Assembly (NCBI GenBank): GCA_963575745.1
Contig: CAUYUJ010020604.1
Span: forward strand, 111,600 to 175,599
Source: Prorocentrum cordatum
Lineage: Eukaryota; Sar; Dinophyceae; Prorocentrales; Prorocentraceae
Length of the DNA: 64,000 nt
Direction: 5' to 3'
In this document: piece after piece, positions 51,901 to 62,866 of the stretch
Numbering within the stretch: the stretch's first letter is position 1
Layout: every line of letters starts with the position of its first letter
Made by a program: the position numbers and the translations under genes
The notes under the pieces: generated by a model
What the model saw: only the letters and a program-made list of their open reading frames with translations
What the model was told of the DNA's origin: nothing
The model's database searches: none

Positions 51901-54556
51901 CTACTGCGTGCGGACCCTCTTCATCGGCGGCGCCTTCGCCGCCTGCGGCTTCAGTGCACGAAGCTGGTCACCCTTTTTGATGGGTTTGGTGTTTTCCAGG
52001 AACGGTATTTTCAATGTAAACTTCTCCGCGCCGACCGAGGCGTCAACGGTGTGAAGCTTGATGGCCATGTTAGACTTCTTGGGGTCGGTCACCTCTTTGT
52101 CAATGAGCCAGTAGTGCGGCATGAACCCTTCTATCTTCGCCATCTTGTAGCTGCCGCGCGTGTTGTCCGCGATGCCGCCTGGATCATGCTTCTGCAGCTT
52201 CATGAAGATGTAAAGCTTCTGCGCGACGCCGTCCGCATTAGTGATCTCCGCGCCGACGTCGATGGCACCGTTTGGAGCTGTATCCGAGAAGGCAACTTTG
52301 GTCGAGAAGGGCGGGAAGATCGCGCTGGAGACATCGATGTCAACCTTGGCGTACACGCCGCGGTGCTCCGTGGGCTCCGTCACGATGTCGACCATCTCGC
52401 CCGCTGCCCCCTGTAGGTTACCCAATGCATCAAGCGCCGACGTCACGTGACCAACCAACACCATGCGCTGCCAGTCCGAGTTCGAGCGCGGGTCGCACCT
52501 GGCACTCCAATCGTTGATGTATTCCTGTTGGGATGGTGGGATGGGTTGCGGGGGTGGTGGGTTTGGGCGGGGCTGGGATGGGCGGTGGGGTTGGGGTAAA
52601 GGTGCGGGATGGAGAACAAAAGGAAAAGAGCACGTGGGCTGCGGGTGTGTAAGACAACCAAGCTCCATTGCCAAAATCGTTGCCCCCTCCCCCACCCCCT
52701 CCCCCTATAGTATACACGCCGCCCTCCTACGGCTTGCAAGCGTGGAAGGGGGAGAGCGCGGCGTCCTTCTTCGGCTCGCGTTTTGTGATCACCTTGAACT
52801 CTTGTGCACGCGGGGTGAGTAGCGATTTCAGGAGGTATGCCGAATCGACTGTGTAGTCGCTCCCATCGCCGATGCTCTGCAGCTTGATCTCATCCTCCTT
52901 GACTTCCTGCACCTTGTATACAGTTTTCATCTTGATGACCTCGATGTGGCAATTGGCGCTCACGCCCATACTTGCCAATTTGTGCATCCTGTCGGCGATT
53001 CCGCCTACGCTCTGCACTTGTGCAGAAGCCGCAGCTTGCTGCGCGGGAGCTTTGGGCGGGGCTCCTTTCTTCGCCCACGGGGATGTGATCTGCGTGCCTG
53101 CAATGGTAGCCAGGTCTTGCACGTACTCGTAGCCGATGTGGTGAAGCGACTCGAACTTTTGGCTCCTGGGGTCGGGCTTCTTCATGCAATGGTGCACGAG
53201 CCTCATGCCGAACCTGTTGATCAACGTCTTCACGGCCGCGTTGTCTTCTGACAGGTTGACAGTTTTTGCGATGTCTATAGCCATCGATTTCATGATGTCT
53301 GCCTGCGAGATCATGCGCTGCACTTCCTTGTTACTCGTGAGCTTAAGCCCGAAGTCACCCGATGCAAAGAGGTTCTGAAAGTCGCCCGATGCATACTTGC
53401 TGTCGGCGCTCATCATTGCCTTTACGCAATCAATGCGGAAGGGAATGCAGCCCAAACCATCCGAGCCGATCACTGCATCAGCCACCGCCGCCAAGACGGG
53501 GCCCTGCACAATGCGCGGCTTCTGGCACGAACGGTTGAAAGCCCGAAGCTCCTTCAAATTCGGTGCGTCTGGTCCACCAGCGAGCTTCCTCGCAAACGTC
53601 GCCAAACTCTGGATCTCTGAAACGAAATCTGGATTTCTGGATTGCGCTTTTGTTATTGCCCTACCCCACGCGACGTCGGGGTTCAAGATGTCGCCCTCCT
53701 TTTTATTGGCTTCGAAGTTGGTGACGATCTTCTGCACGTCCCCGTGCATCTTGAACAAGGTCTCCCACCTAGTCTCATTCATGGAAACCTTCTGCGCAGC
53801 ATTTCCAGACTCCTGATTGAACGCGGCTAAAGCCAACATAAATGCGGGGGGGGGGGGCGGGGGCGGGGGCAATCGAAAAGTTAAAGGGTGGGCCATCGAT
53901 TTCACAAACTTAAGCGGGTCCTGGAGCAAGTCTATAATGGCGCCGAATGCGTCTTCAGCCTGCCAGACAAGCACGTCCCATTCAAACCCCTCCTTCGCAG
54001 CATCTGCCAACGTGGGGCGCTTCAACCCGATCTTGTGGATGTCAAGCTTCCCGTCGGTACCGAACTCGACGTTATCTGAATCTGTAGGGCTGCCAAACTG
54101 AATGCAGCGGGTCGCCTGGGTCGTGTGCGACTTGCTCACGCTAAGGATTTTGATCTCGCCCTCGTCGTATGGCGGCAAGAAGCCGTGGGATTCCTTGACA
54201 AGGTCTCCGTTGAACTCGAGTGCCTCGGCGTGGCGCTCGTGAGATGGGGGTGGCATCTCGATGGCAAAGGGCACGCCCACCTCATCCATGCTGAACCCGT
54301 CGCTGCAAAAACTGCGCACCAGCGTGCGCACGTGGGATGGAATTATGCCATCGCCGTACCTGTTCCGCGGGTGCACGGCCACGTAGCGCCCATTCGTTTT
54401 CTGGCGCCTCAGCAGACCCTCCTTCCGCAACAATCGCACCGCCTGGTCGCGCAACTGGAGAATCGGGGGGCAATGGCTCAACGTGTACTCCTTGATGATG
54501 TCGAAGATCTGCTCCTGGACGCGCTCCACGCGAGCCTGCATGGTCTCACCCGCCAT
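51901..54556 (-). CDS. Large protein of unknown function, probably two exons
   Basis: Exon 1 starts at the ATG at 54556 (MAGETMQARVERVQEQIFDI) and runs to about 52730. Exon 2 (52524-51901) follows a pyrimidine-rich stretch ending CATCCCAACAG|GAATAC. The GT at 52729-52730 (GCC|GTAGGAGG) is the best-looking donor but does not keep the frame, so either a non-canonical GC/GA donor is used or these are two genes. Exon 1 has winged-helix-like VRLLRKEGLLRRQKTNGRY, then NRYGDGIIPSHVRTLVRSF, a poly-Pro insert at 53845-53875, and long helical parts. Exon 2 encodes VYAKVDIDVSSAIFPPFSTK and ends APPMKRVRTQ, a possible nuclear signal. I do not recognise the family. Upstream in-frame residues before 54556 look non-coding. 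Confidence 0.65.
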
Positions 54557-54732
54557 GGCCCAACTGCAATGCGCGAAACGCAAGGCGGGGGCTGCGCTGA
54601 ACGCAAGCTTGCAAGGGTGCCTGAAACCTTTGTCTGGGCCAGCGGCAGCACAAATGCATGAAACAACTATTGATTTCGCAGCATGCCTCCCACGGCGCCC
54701 GCGCAATATTCCAGATCGGGCACCAAGGTTCT

Positions 54733-54750
54733 CTTAGGGTTTAGGGTTAA
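54733..54750 (+). repeat. Two TTTAGGG-type telomere words
   Basis: CTTAGGGTTTAGGGTTAA, about 180 bp upstream of the minus-strand gene start. Too short to be an interstitial telomere with confidence. Confidence 0.5.
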
Positions 54751-54859
54751 CGACATTGGCGTCACAAGTGTTTTGGGCGTCCTGTTCAGCGCGCGCGCTG
54801 TTATATATATTGATTGAAAATGCATGCCCATACATGGCGTTAGTTTGCGTAACTGCAGT

Positions 54860-55200
54860 TATGTGGCACTTACGCGCCACTTATGTGGCACTTACGCGCC
54901 ACTTATGTGGCACTTACGCCACTTACATAAGTAGCTCGTAAGTAACTTACGCTACTTATATAAGTAGGCCGTAAGTACTTATAAGTAGGCCAAAGTACTT
55001 ATAAGTACTTACGCTACTTATAAGTAGGCTGCCCCTACTTATAAGTAGCTCCTAAGTAACTTAGCTACATATGAGCTACTTACACTACTTATGAGCTACT
55101 TACGAGCTACTTACACTACTTATCAGCTACTTACGAGCGACTTAGGAGCTACTTATAATTGGCGTAACTGCATAAGTACTTATAAGTACCCCCGCCGCGC
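54860..55200 (-). repeat. ACTTATAAGTAG minisatellite, inverse copy
   Basis: Dense TACTTATAAGTA, ACTTACG and GTGGCACTTACGCGCCACTT words, ending at the right with GTACCCCCGCCGCGCGCAGT, the exact reverse of the left end of 18302-18500. Many overlapping palindromes. Confidence 0.8.
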
Positions 55201-55550
55201 GCAGTACTCTCCCACCCGCTGTCCTCCAACCACCCCGCCTGCTGTCCTCCTACCCCCCTACCTATCGCCCTATCTGCCGTCGTCGCACCAGTCGTCATTA
55301 CCAGTCCTCCAGTTCTCCTGCTGGCCGTTCTCACACCCGTCCGCCTCTTCATCTGGGTGCGCCTGCAGTGGTCAGTAGCCTGTGTGTGCGTGCAAGTCCT
55401 TGTTGTGTACGCGGGCACGTGCGTGCATCCACTGCTGTGGTGCACACAAGCCTGTAATGCACAGGCCCTGCGGTCTGTGCAGTTCTGCGTGCGTTTACGG
55501 TGGGCCCAGGTGCGCGCTGCCAGGGTGCGCAGGCGCGCGCGTGTAATGGC

Positions 55551-55840
55551 GGGCGATCGTCGTGCAACGTTGGTCGCGGGCACGAAGCAGCTGGGCGCGC
55601 GCCCCCCGCCCCAGCCCCAATGCTTGGGCGAAAGGGAAGGGGGGGCGCGGCGCGGCGCGCAGCGGCGCGGGGCGACGCAAGCCCAAGCGATGGGCGCGAG
55701 GCGTCGCGCAATCCGCCCTGCTTGCATGGGCGAGCGCGCGAAAAGGCGCGTGCGCCGCCCAGGGTTGGAAGGGGCGCCACGCACGCTCGGCTGGGGGGGT
55801 GTCCCGCCACGTTCGGCGAGGGGGCACCTGCGGTGCGGCT
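55551..55840 (+). repeat. Split direct repeat A1
   Basis: 55551-55685 (GGGCGATCGTCGTGCAACGT then TGGTCGCGGG..., to GGGCGACGCAAGCCCA) and 55811-55840 (GTTCGGCGAGGGGGCACCTG then CGGTGCGGCT) match A2 in order. The ~125 bp between them is missing from A2. Confidence 0.8.
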
Positions 55841-55845
55841 TGCGG

Positions 55846-55891
55846 CACGTTGCACTTGGCTCAATGGTGGCCGCAAGTCCGCACGTGTGAG

Positions 55892-55946
<55 letters not shown>

Positions 55947-56640
55947 TTGCCCGTTTGTGGCACGTTGCACTTGGTTCAATGGTGGCCGCAGCTCCGCGCG
56001 TGTGAGGCGAGTGTGTGCTCCTTTGTGGCAGGCTTCACTTGGCTCAATGTTGGCCGCAAGTCCGCACGTGTGAGGAGTGTGTATGCCCCTTTGTGGCACG
56101 TTGCACTTGGCTCAATGGTGGCCGCAATTCCGCACGTGTGAGGCGCGTGTCTGCCCCTGTGTGGCACGTTGCACTTGAGTCAATGGTGGCCGCAATTCCG
56201 CACGCGTGAGGCGTGTGTCTGCTCTTTGCGGCAGGCTGCACTTGGCTCAATGGTGGCCGCAACTCCACGTGTGAGGCGTGTGTACGCCCGTTTGTGGCAC
56301 ATTGCACTTGGCTCAATGGTGGCCGCAACTCCGCACGTCTGAGGCGTGTGTCTGCCCCGTTGTGGCAGGCTGCACTTGGCTCAATGGTGGCCGCAGCTCC
56401 GCGCGTGTGAGGCGTGTGCATGCCCCTTTTATGGCGCGTTGCACTTGTCTCATTGGTGGCCGCAGTTCCGCGCGTGGGTGGCGTGTGCATACCCCTTTGT
56501 GGCACGTTGCACTTGGCTCAATGGCGGCCGCAACTCCGCACGTGCGAAGCGTGTGTGCATCCCCCTTTTCGTAGCGCGTTCTGCCCGTGCGTGACGCTCG
56601 GCTCAATTGCGGCCGCAACTCCACGTGTGAGGCGCGTGTC
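55846..56640 (+). repeat. 67-bp tandem repeat, about 11 units, with a (GT)n insert
   Basis: Consensus unit has TTGCACTTGGCTCAATGGTG, then GCCGCAACTCCGCACGTG, then TGAGGCGTGTGTCTGCCCC. Units begin near 55850, 55966, 56035, 56102 and onward at ~67 bp. (GT)n at 55888-55943 expands the first unit. It sits in the leader of the YR element. Confidence 0.9.
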
Positions 56641-56820
56641 TGGCCAGTTCGTGGCAGGTCATGTTCGCGCGTGGCACTTTGCGCGTGTCGGCGCGTGTCC
56701 CGGGATCATTTGTGGCCGCAATTTCACGCGCGTGGGTCGCAACATGTTCTGCCCGCGTCGTTCGCGCGGCGTGCAGCAGGGCAGCGCGAGAAAGACGGTT
56801 GCGGAGCTCGCGCGGGCATC

Positions 56821-58730
56821 ATGACCGAGTTGTCTTCCCCGGCTTGGATGGCCAAGGCTGAGTCCGAGGCCCCGCGATGGGGATGCCTTTCACAAGACTT
56901 TGGCCGAGGCGATGGAGCTGAATGAGGTCACTCACTGGAGTCACCTGCTCGAAGTGGAGCCGGGCTCACTGAAGGGCTTCGATTCGGCTGGAAAGGCGAG
57001 CGCCCGTCGCGCCAGGGGGGCGGCGGCCTGCCGATGTGGTCTGGCAGGTGGGACGCGTCAAGGCATTGGTCCGCGCGGCTCGCGAACAGAAAGGCATTGA
57101 CCAGAAGCGGTCCGTGCCCGAGGCGGGGGGCTCTCCCGTCTCGAAGAAGCGCCGCGTTCCACTCGCGAACAGGCCGCCAAGAATGTGGCGATCGAGCCGG
57201 CCATGCACTCATCAGGCGGGGGCGGCGGCGCGGTCGGCGGGTCGCGCGTGCGTCGCCGGTCGTTCTCGTCGCAGGCGCCCCTCCGTGACCTGCCAGCGAC
57301 GTCCTGGCCATCGTCTGCCGCGGTCGACGCGCTGGAAGCCCGGGCAGCAAAGCTGCGGCGCGAGGGCGTGCCCCATCCGCGCGCGTCGCCGGACCTCAAG
57401 GCGAGATCGCTCCGCGCGCGCCCGCGCGGCTCTCCCTGTTGGCGCGCGTTGAAGGCTTTCCTGCTGTTCTGGGCGTCGGGCAAAGCGCCGGGGGCAGAGG
57501 GGGGCCCCCTCGAGGCAGGGGCCCAGAAAGGGCTGATGCCGTTCAACCAGTTGCGCGCGGCCTTCCGTTGCGCGCATGGCCGCGGCGGCGTTCTTGGACG
57601 ATCAGCCGCGCTTTATGTCCCTATGGCGTCGCAGGCAGCACGTGGCCCAGGTGCGTTTTGCCCGATGCGCGCGGTGGCGAGGCTCTGCGACGGCCCGGGT
57701 GCGTCTTGCACGCTGCGCGGCGCTGGTGGCAGCGCGCGCGAGCTCAGTCGGCAAGCGGCCGCACTTGGCGACGCACTTCGATGTGGTGGCCCGCCGATCG
57801 TTGGAGAGAGATCCAGGGCGGGCGGCCCGAGCTTCGAGGTTCGCACGACGCGTGCGTTTCTTTTCGAGCGCCCTTTTTCCCGGCTGTCGCCGTGCGTTGT
57901 AGATAAATCGCGCTGCGCAGACGCGGGGCGAGGGCTGGCTGCGCGCGGCCGCGGCCGCGTACGACGCGGCGGAGTGCAAGCCCGCGAAGGCAGCGATGCC
58001 CCGCCAGGGGCCTCCGACGGGGAACGGCCGCGGTGGCCGGGGTGGCCAGGCGAGCGACCGCCGGGCCGACTGGCGCCAATCTGCGGGGTCTGCCGCGAGC
58101 GGTCACCGCGGGGGCCGGGGCAGCCGCGGCAATTAGCCGGAGCGCTGGACACCAGAGCGGAGGAAAGAGCGAGTGGTCCAGCAAGGGGTCCGCGAGGGCA
58201 AGCGCGGCCACCCGGCGGCCCCGAGGGCGCCCGAGAAGCGCCCCAAGCACCCGCGAGGCGAGTCGGGGTCGCGGGGATGCGCTGGCCGAGCGCGATCGCG
58301 CCGCGCGCTGGGCATCGGGCCGGAGGCGCCAGCTGCCCGTCGAGCGAGCGTTGCAGCGCGCGACGCGAGTGCCGGGGGGGGCGATGTGAGCCCCCAGACC
58401 GCGGCGACAGCGTGCATGGGGAGGCGCGGGATATTTTCGCGCCCATTTGGAATGAGGCGTCCTTGGCGGGCGCGACCGAGGCTGTGCCGAAGCTCGAGTT
58501 CACGCGCCGCGCGTTGGGATCTGCCCACGCGCAGCCGGCGTCTCCTGTCGCCGGTCACGAAATTCGCGATATCTTCGCGCGGTCCGCGGCGCCCAGCCCC
58601 TGCGGTGTTGCGCGCGCGAGGGAAGGGTGGATCTACGAGATCGAACGCCTTGGCCGCTCTTTTGAAGACAGCGGCGACGCGGCAGCGGAGCGGCGCAGCC
58701 AGGCGCCACAGCAATTCGAACCAATAGTTC
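56821..58730 (+). pseudogene. ORF1 / N-terminal region of the YR retroelement, decayed
   Basis: ATG at 56821 (MTELSSPAWMAKAESEA), then the frame shifts to one that reads EAMELNEVTHWSHLLEVEPG, a SAM-like helical start, then shifts again to VWQVGRVKALVRAAREQKGI and to AAKNVAIEPAMHSSGG. So at least three frameshifts lie between 56870 and 57190. Downstream the frame starting at 57185 stays open to 59251, with low-complexity Arg/Gly/Pro. The rest of the ORF1 function is unknown. Reverse-strand ORFs here are composition artefacts. Confidence 0.5.
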
Positions 58731-59990
58731 GCGAAGTCAACATTCCGCTGCTCCGTGCGCTCGTGGCGCGGTCGAAGTACGGAGATACAGGAGCGGTGCA
58801 TTGCTGTACGGCTGGCGCGCCAATCGTCAGAGCGCTGCCGTCGACAGGGAGTGGCGCCCCCGTGCAAGCGAAAGGCGCTCGCCCTGACGTCGCCGCCATG
58901 CGCTCGGGCGCGGCGGCGCGCGGTCAAAATATTTTGAGAGCGCTGCGCGATGCCGAGAGAGCGAGCGCGCTCCTTAGGAAGACGCGCGAGGACGCCAGTC
59001 TCGGGCGGACGTCGCGGGCGATTTATTTTCCGGCGTCGGCGACTGCAGCCGAGATCGCGCGAGTCATTGGCGACGGCGCGCGATTTGCTGCCGAGATTCC
59101 CCGCGGCGCAGCGCGGGCCAGACGGGGGCGTCAAAGTCAGGCCCGTCGACGACGGCATTCGCGCCGGCATTGCAGAGGCGACCTTGCCCGGGGAGGAACT
59201 TGTCGTGGACGGGGTCGATCGCGCGACCGCGGGGCGCCGCGCCTACGATGAGGCGCGCGGCGCGGCGCCAGTCCGATGGAAGGCGGATATTGGCGCCGCG
59301 CGCAGGCGGACCCCGCTCGCCCCGGGCCACGCGCTCGCAGCGTGGAGCGCCTTCATCGCGGGCGGCCGTCTGTGGGTCTCGCAGCATTTCGCGCTCCCGT
59401 TCGGAGAGTCGGGCCCCGTCTATGGACGGGGCCGAGTCGCCGCCATCCTTGGGCACGCCGCGCGGCGCTTGCTGCGGGCCCCCGCGGGCCGGCATGTCGA
59501 CCGTTGCTGTGCCCCTGGCGCCGTGGAATCGGCGGCGCATTGCATGGAAGTTTTTGCGTGGCTTGCGCGCGCCATTCTTGGGCCCGGCAGCATTGCCAGC
59601 GGCGAGCTCGAGTGGGGCAGTGAACTTGTCGTGCTGGGGGTCAATTTCGCCTTTTCCGACGTGGGCATCTAGTGCGCCCCGTCGGCAGACAAGGTGCGCG
59701 AATGGGCTGGCGCGATCGCTCGCGCGCTCGAGTCGGGCATGCCTGAGCCGCGCGCGGCGTCGAAGCTGGCCTGGGCGCTATCCTGGGCTAGCCAGTCTCT
59801 GTTCGAGCGGTTGGGCAGGACTTTCTTGCGACCGTTTTTCGCACGGCAGTATGGCTGCGGATCTCGCTGCAACACTCCGCTGCGCATAGCTCTAGAGTGG
59901 CGGCGCGAAGTGTTGGAAGGGGGCGTTCACGAAGCGACGGAGTGGACAGCTCGCCCTTTGGGCGCGGGTCGTTTGTTTGCCGATGCCTGA
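58730..59990 (+). pseudogene. Reverse transcriptase domain, decayed
   Basis: It begins in the 57185 frame with REVNIPLLRALVARSKYG, GAPIVRALPSTGSGAPV and TREDASLGRTSRAIYF. After a frameshift near 59100 it continues VKVRPVDDGIRAG, VVDGVD, WKADIGAARRRTPLAP (motif A aspartate), HFALPFGESGPVY, RHVDRCCAPG where a YVDD motif is expected (second Asp lost), LEWGSELVVLGVNF, then an in-frame TAG at 59670 and ASKLAWALSWASQSLFERLG. The fingers, palm and thumb-like order fits RTs found in many dinoflagellate genomes. Inactive by frameshift, stop and motif loss. Confidence 0.8.
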
Positions 59991-60440
59991 AGCGCCCCGC
60001 CGCGCGTGGCGGACGTGCCGTTCGCGCGCGAACGCGGGTGGTACACAGATTGGGCGCCGGACGCCGCGGTGTTGCGGCTGTTCGGTTAGCGCGGCGACAA
60101 TCATATTATGGGCTCGGAGTTACTGGCCAGCGCGGTGTCCATGTCGACATTCGGGCATCTCTTGTCGAACGCGGCGCTTGCAATTTGTTTGGACAACCGC
60201 GGGGCGGAGCAGGCGGTGGCGCGAGGCTCCGCGTGCCATTTTGACCGCGCCTGCCTCGTGCGCGGAGCGAGGGCTGGGCATCCGCGTGGGTCCATCGGTT
60301 GCCCGTTGCCGCGAATATCGCGGATCCGCCGTCCCGGGAATATTGCGGCTTGGTGCATCGTTTGAACGCGATTTATGTCGAACCGACGTTGGGCAGTCGA
60401 TTCGACGCTCCTCAGCAGTGGGCTTCGCCGGGAAGGGCCC
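59985..60440 (+). pseudogene. RNase H-like domain, decayed
   Basis: The RT frame continues through LFADA-stop-SAPPRVADV (TGA at 59988), WYTDWAPDAAVLRLFG-stop (TAG at 60087), then MGSELLASAVSMSTFGHLL and ICLDNRGAEQAVARGSAC. After a shift near 60290 it reads LPVAANIADPPSREYCGLVH and IYVEPTLGSRFDAP. The Asp, Glu and Asp positions of RNase H (ADA, SELL, LDN) and a final IADPPSR are visible. Confidence 0.75.
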
Positions 60441-61375
60441 GCTGAGCGCTGCTGCGCGTGTCGGCTGGGTGCTTCGGTGGCTCGCGAAGCGTTTGCTTCC
60501 CCGCGCAAGCCCCGCAGCGAGCGGCCGAGGAGAGACGCGCGGAGAGATGTCGGACGCGGCGGTCTTCGCCCACTGGCTTTGTGTGTGCGTGCGATTTGCG
60601 GCGTCAGCCGCTTGCGTTTTACGTCAAGCTTGTCGCGTACTTCAAGTCGCAGGATGTCGCCCACTGGAAGCATCTGGCAGACGTCGATGCCAATTTCAGA
60701 TGGCCTCAGTTATCACCGCACAGCAGCGAAGTCGGGACGAGGCGGCACGCCCGCGGGCCGCTAGACGCCGCGCGTGGTGGCCGCGCGCAGGGCCATCAAT
60801 GAAGCAAAATTTCAGAGGGGCATGCCCGCTCTCGAGGGTTTCTCCCTCGGTCGGCGCAAGCGTTGCAATGGGGCAGAAGCCGCGCTGCCCGTGTGCCCCC
60901 TGGCCGCCGGAGCCCTGGCGGCGCATGTTGAGGAGCGGGATCGCCCGGGGCCGCGCCCTCCCCCCGGCCCTCCGCCCGCTGGCTTCGGCGCGAGCGTCGC
61001 AGTGCGCCCGCGGCCTCCGCCGGGGCCGCCGCCGGGCCGGCGGCCCAGGCCAGGGGGCGCCGCATGGGCGGCGGCGCTGGAGCAAGCGCGCGCAATGTTG
61101 CGCCCTGGCGACGCACGCGGCGATCCTGTGGCAGGCTCGCCAGCGCGAGGTGCGGTCGAGGCCGTTGTCGACTATGCTGTTTCGTATGCAAACCAGTTGG
61201 CCGCGCCCAGTGAAGGGCCTCGGCGCGCCCTCGACGGCGCCGCGGCAATGGGCGCGCCTGAGTGCCGGCGCTTCGCCGCGAGGTCGCGCCTGGACGCGAC
61301 GTTTGGCAGTTGTCCTCGGTCGGCGCCGTGCTGGGCGTCCGCAGTGCGTCGGCGAATTACGCCTTTCAAAGTTCG
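60441..61375 (+). pseudogene. Linker between RNase H and recombinase, decayed
   Basis: A region with Pro/Gly/Arg low complexity (60940-61060, GPRPPPGPPPAGF) and some coding-like pieces such as QPLAFYVKLVAYFKSQD. No domain identified. Confidence 0.4.
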
Positions 61376-62214
61376 CCCTTGGGCGGGAGCCCCCGATCCC
61401 CATCCGCGCGAGGGACCTCCAGATCGCCAGTGCGCTGTTCCGCGTGAGCGGCGCGTTCGCAAATTATTGCGGGCACTGGGCGCACGGCATCCGAGCTGTT
61501 GTCGGCGTCGACGGCCGCCTTCGTCGATCGATCCGCGAAGCGCGCGCGATTGGCCATCGCGAAGAGGTGCCCGGCGAACCCGAGAGTCAAGCGTATCGTG
61601 CAGCACGCCCTCCTTTCCAGAGTCGTCGAAGCGAGCACTTCGGGCCCGGTGGCCGCGCCAGTCTCAGGGGGCGCGGCAATGCCCATGTGTTTCGGGCATG
61701 CGTTTCTGCGCCTACCAAGCGAGGGCTTGCCCGCTGTCTCCGATGTCTCGCCATTCAACGAGCAGCACCGGGCATCAGTGCGCTTCTCAGAAGAAGCGTT
61801 AGGCTTGCGTTTACAGCGGTGCAAGCATTCGGAACGACCTGCTACAATTTGGCGCAAGTGTTGGCGCCGCACTGAGGGCGGCAAAGGCACGTGCCAAGCG
61901 CGCGTCCTCGGCGCATTCTTCGAGAAAGCTGGCGCGGGCACCATGCCTTCGCGAGCCTCCCCACCGCTGACGCCGCGGCCGCCATCCGGATTGCAGCCGG
62001 GGCGGTGGGCGTGGCGCACCCAGAGGAAATCGACGCAAAAGCGTTACGTCGCGGGCATGCGCTCGACTTAGTTGAGTGCGGGACCGGACTGGCCGAAATG
62101 CTTCGCGCGGGCGGCTTGCGGAGCGCTGCCATCGTAGATCTGCCAGTTGAGTCGCTCGAGCGGGGCGCCACTCTCGAGGCCAGAGATAATTTCTCTCCCG
62201 ACAGCGATGCGTGA
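61376..62214 (+). pseudogene. Tyrosine recombinase domain, decayed
   Basis: First frame: REPPIPIRARDLQIASALFR and VSGAFANYCG (N-terminal helical domain). Second frame (from about 61499): FVDRSAKRARLAIAKRCPAN, KRIVQHALLSRVVEAS and HAFLRLPSEGLPAV, which holds the first catalytic Arg. After a shift near 61940: FASLPTADAAAAIRIAAGAV, KALRRGHALDLVECGTGLAE and MLRAGGLRSAAIVDL. The RRGHA box and AGG-RSA segment fit tyrosine recombinases of YR retroelements, but the His of the HxxR box is Lys and the nucleophile Tyr region reads IVDLP. Ends at a TGA at 62212. Confidence 0.75.
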
Positions 62215-62358
62215 AGAAAAGTGCCTGGGCTTCATGCCAGGTGGAGCGCGCGCGCGCTCGCGCTCCGGCAGCTCGCGGCGCATTGGGTCTGCGCTTGCGC
62301 GCGCGTGGCGCGCGCAGCTGGGCCCCCGCCGAGTGCCCGGCGCTCTGTGACAGTGGGC

Positions 62359-62505
62359 GCTCGCGCTGGGCGCTGCCAGCGACGCAGGCTGTGCCCGAGC
62401 CACCGTCGGCTCCGGGCACCGCTGCGCGCGGCCTTGATCGAGCGCCCCCCCCATCGTCGCGGTGCGATTCGCCGAGCCGTTTGGCGTCCGTGCCATGGTT
62501 TTGTG
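62359..62505 (+). repeat. Split direct repeat B1
   Basis: From GCTCGCGCTGGGCGCT through CCAGCGACGCAGGCTG to CCATGGTTTTGTG. Roughly 85 percent like B2. Abuts A2 directly. Confidence 0.8.
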
Positions 62506-62507
62506 GT

Positions 62508-62669
62508 GGGCGATCGTCGTGCAACGTAGGTCGCGGGTGAAGCAGCTGGGCGCGCGCCCCCCGCCCCAGCCCCCATGCTTGGGCGAAAGGGAAGGGGGGG
62601 CGCCGCGTGGCGCGCAGCGGCGCGGGGCGACGCAAACCCATTCGGCGAGGGGGCACCTGCGGTGCGGCT
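62508..62669 (+). repeat. Split direct repeat A2
   Basis: Matches A1 (55551-55840) with one ~125-bp deletion: GGGCGATCGTCGTGCAACGT at the left and TTCGGCGAGGGGGCACCTGC at the right. Confidence 0.8.
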
Positions 62670-62712
62670 GTTGTCCGCCCACCGCTGCCCAGGTGGCCAT
62701 TTGGCTTGGGGT

Positions 62713-62866
62713 GTTCGCACTGGGCGCTCGGCTAGGCCAGCGACGCAGGCTGCGCCCGAGCCACCGTCGGCTCGGGGCACCGCAGCGCGCGGCCTTGGTC
62801 GAGCGCCACACCCATGGTCGCGGTGCAATTCGCCCAGCCGCCCGGCGTCCGCGCCAATGTTTTGTG
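62713..62866 (+). repeat. Split direct repeat B2 (3' end of element)
   Basis: From GTTCGCACTGGGCGCTCGG to CCAATGTTTTGTG. The 43 bp between A2 and B2 belong to one of the repeats or to a spacer. Confidence 0.8.

Larger units (their letters stand above)
55551..62866 (+). mobile_element. Decayed tyrosine-recombinase retrotransposon (PAT/Ngaro-like)
   Basis: About 7.3 kb. The order is A1 repeat, 67-bp tandem-repeat leader, ORF1, reverse transcriptase, RNase H, tyrosine recombinase, B1, A2, B2. A1 (55551-55840) and A2 (62508-62669) are direct repeats. B1 (62359-62505) and B2 (62713-62866) are direct repeats, and B1 is followed directly by A2. This split direct repeat plan is known for PAT/Ngaro-type YR retrotransposons, which use a circular intermediate and a recombinase instead of a DDE integrase. 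The coding part carries at least six frameshifts and three stops, and key catalytic residues are replaced, so the copy is dead. Confidence 0.75.

Noticed and set aside
52668-52690. SL-like ATTTTGGC string in the probable intron
   Set aside because: Only about 12 of 21 positions match and it is not followed by a credible start codon.
54733-54750. Interstitial telomere
   Set aside because: Two words are too few; could be chance.
57212-62019. Long minus-strand ORFs over the YR retroelement
   Set aside because: They are antisense shadows in very GC-rich DNA. The plus strand carries recognisable RT, RNase H and recombinase motifs.
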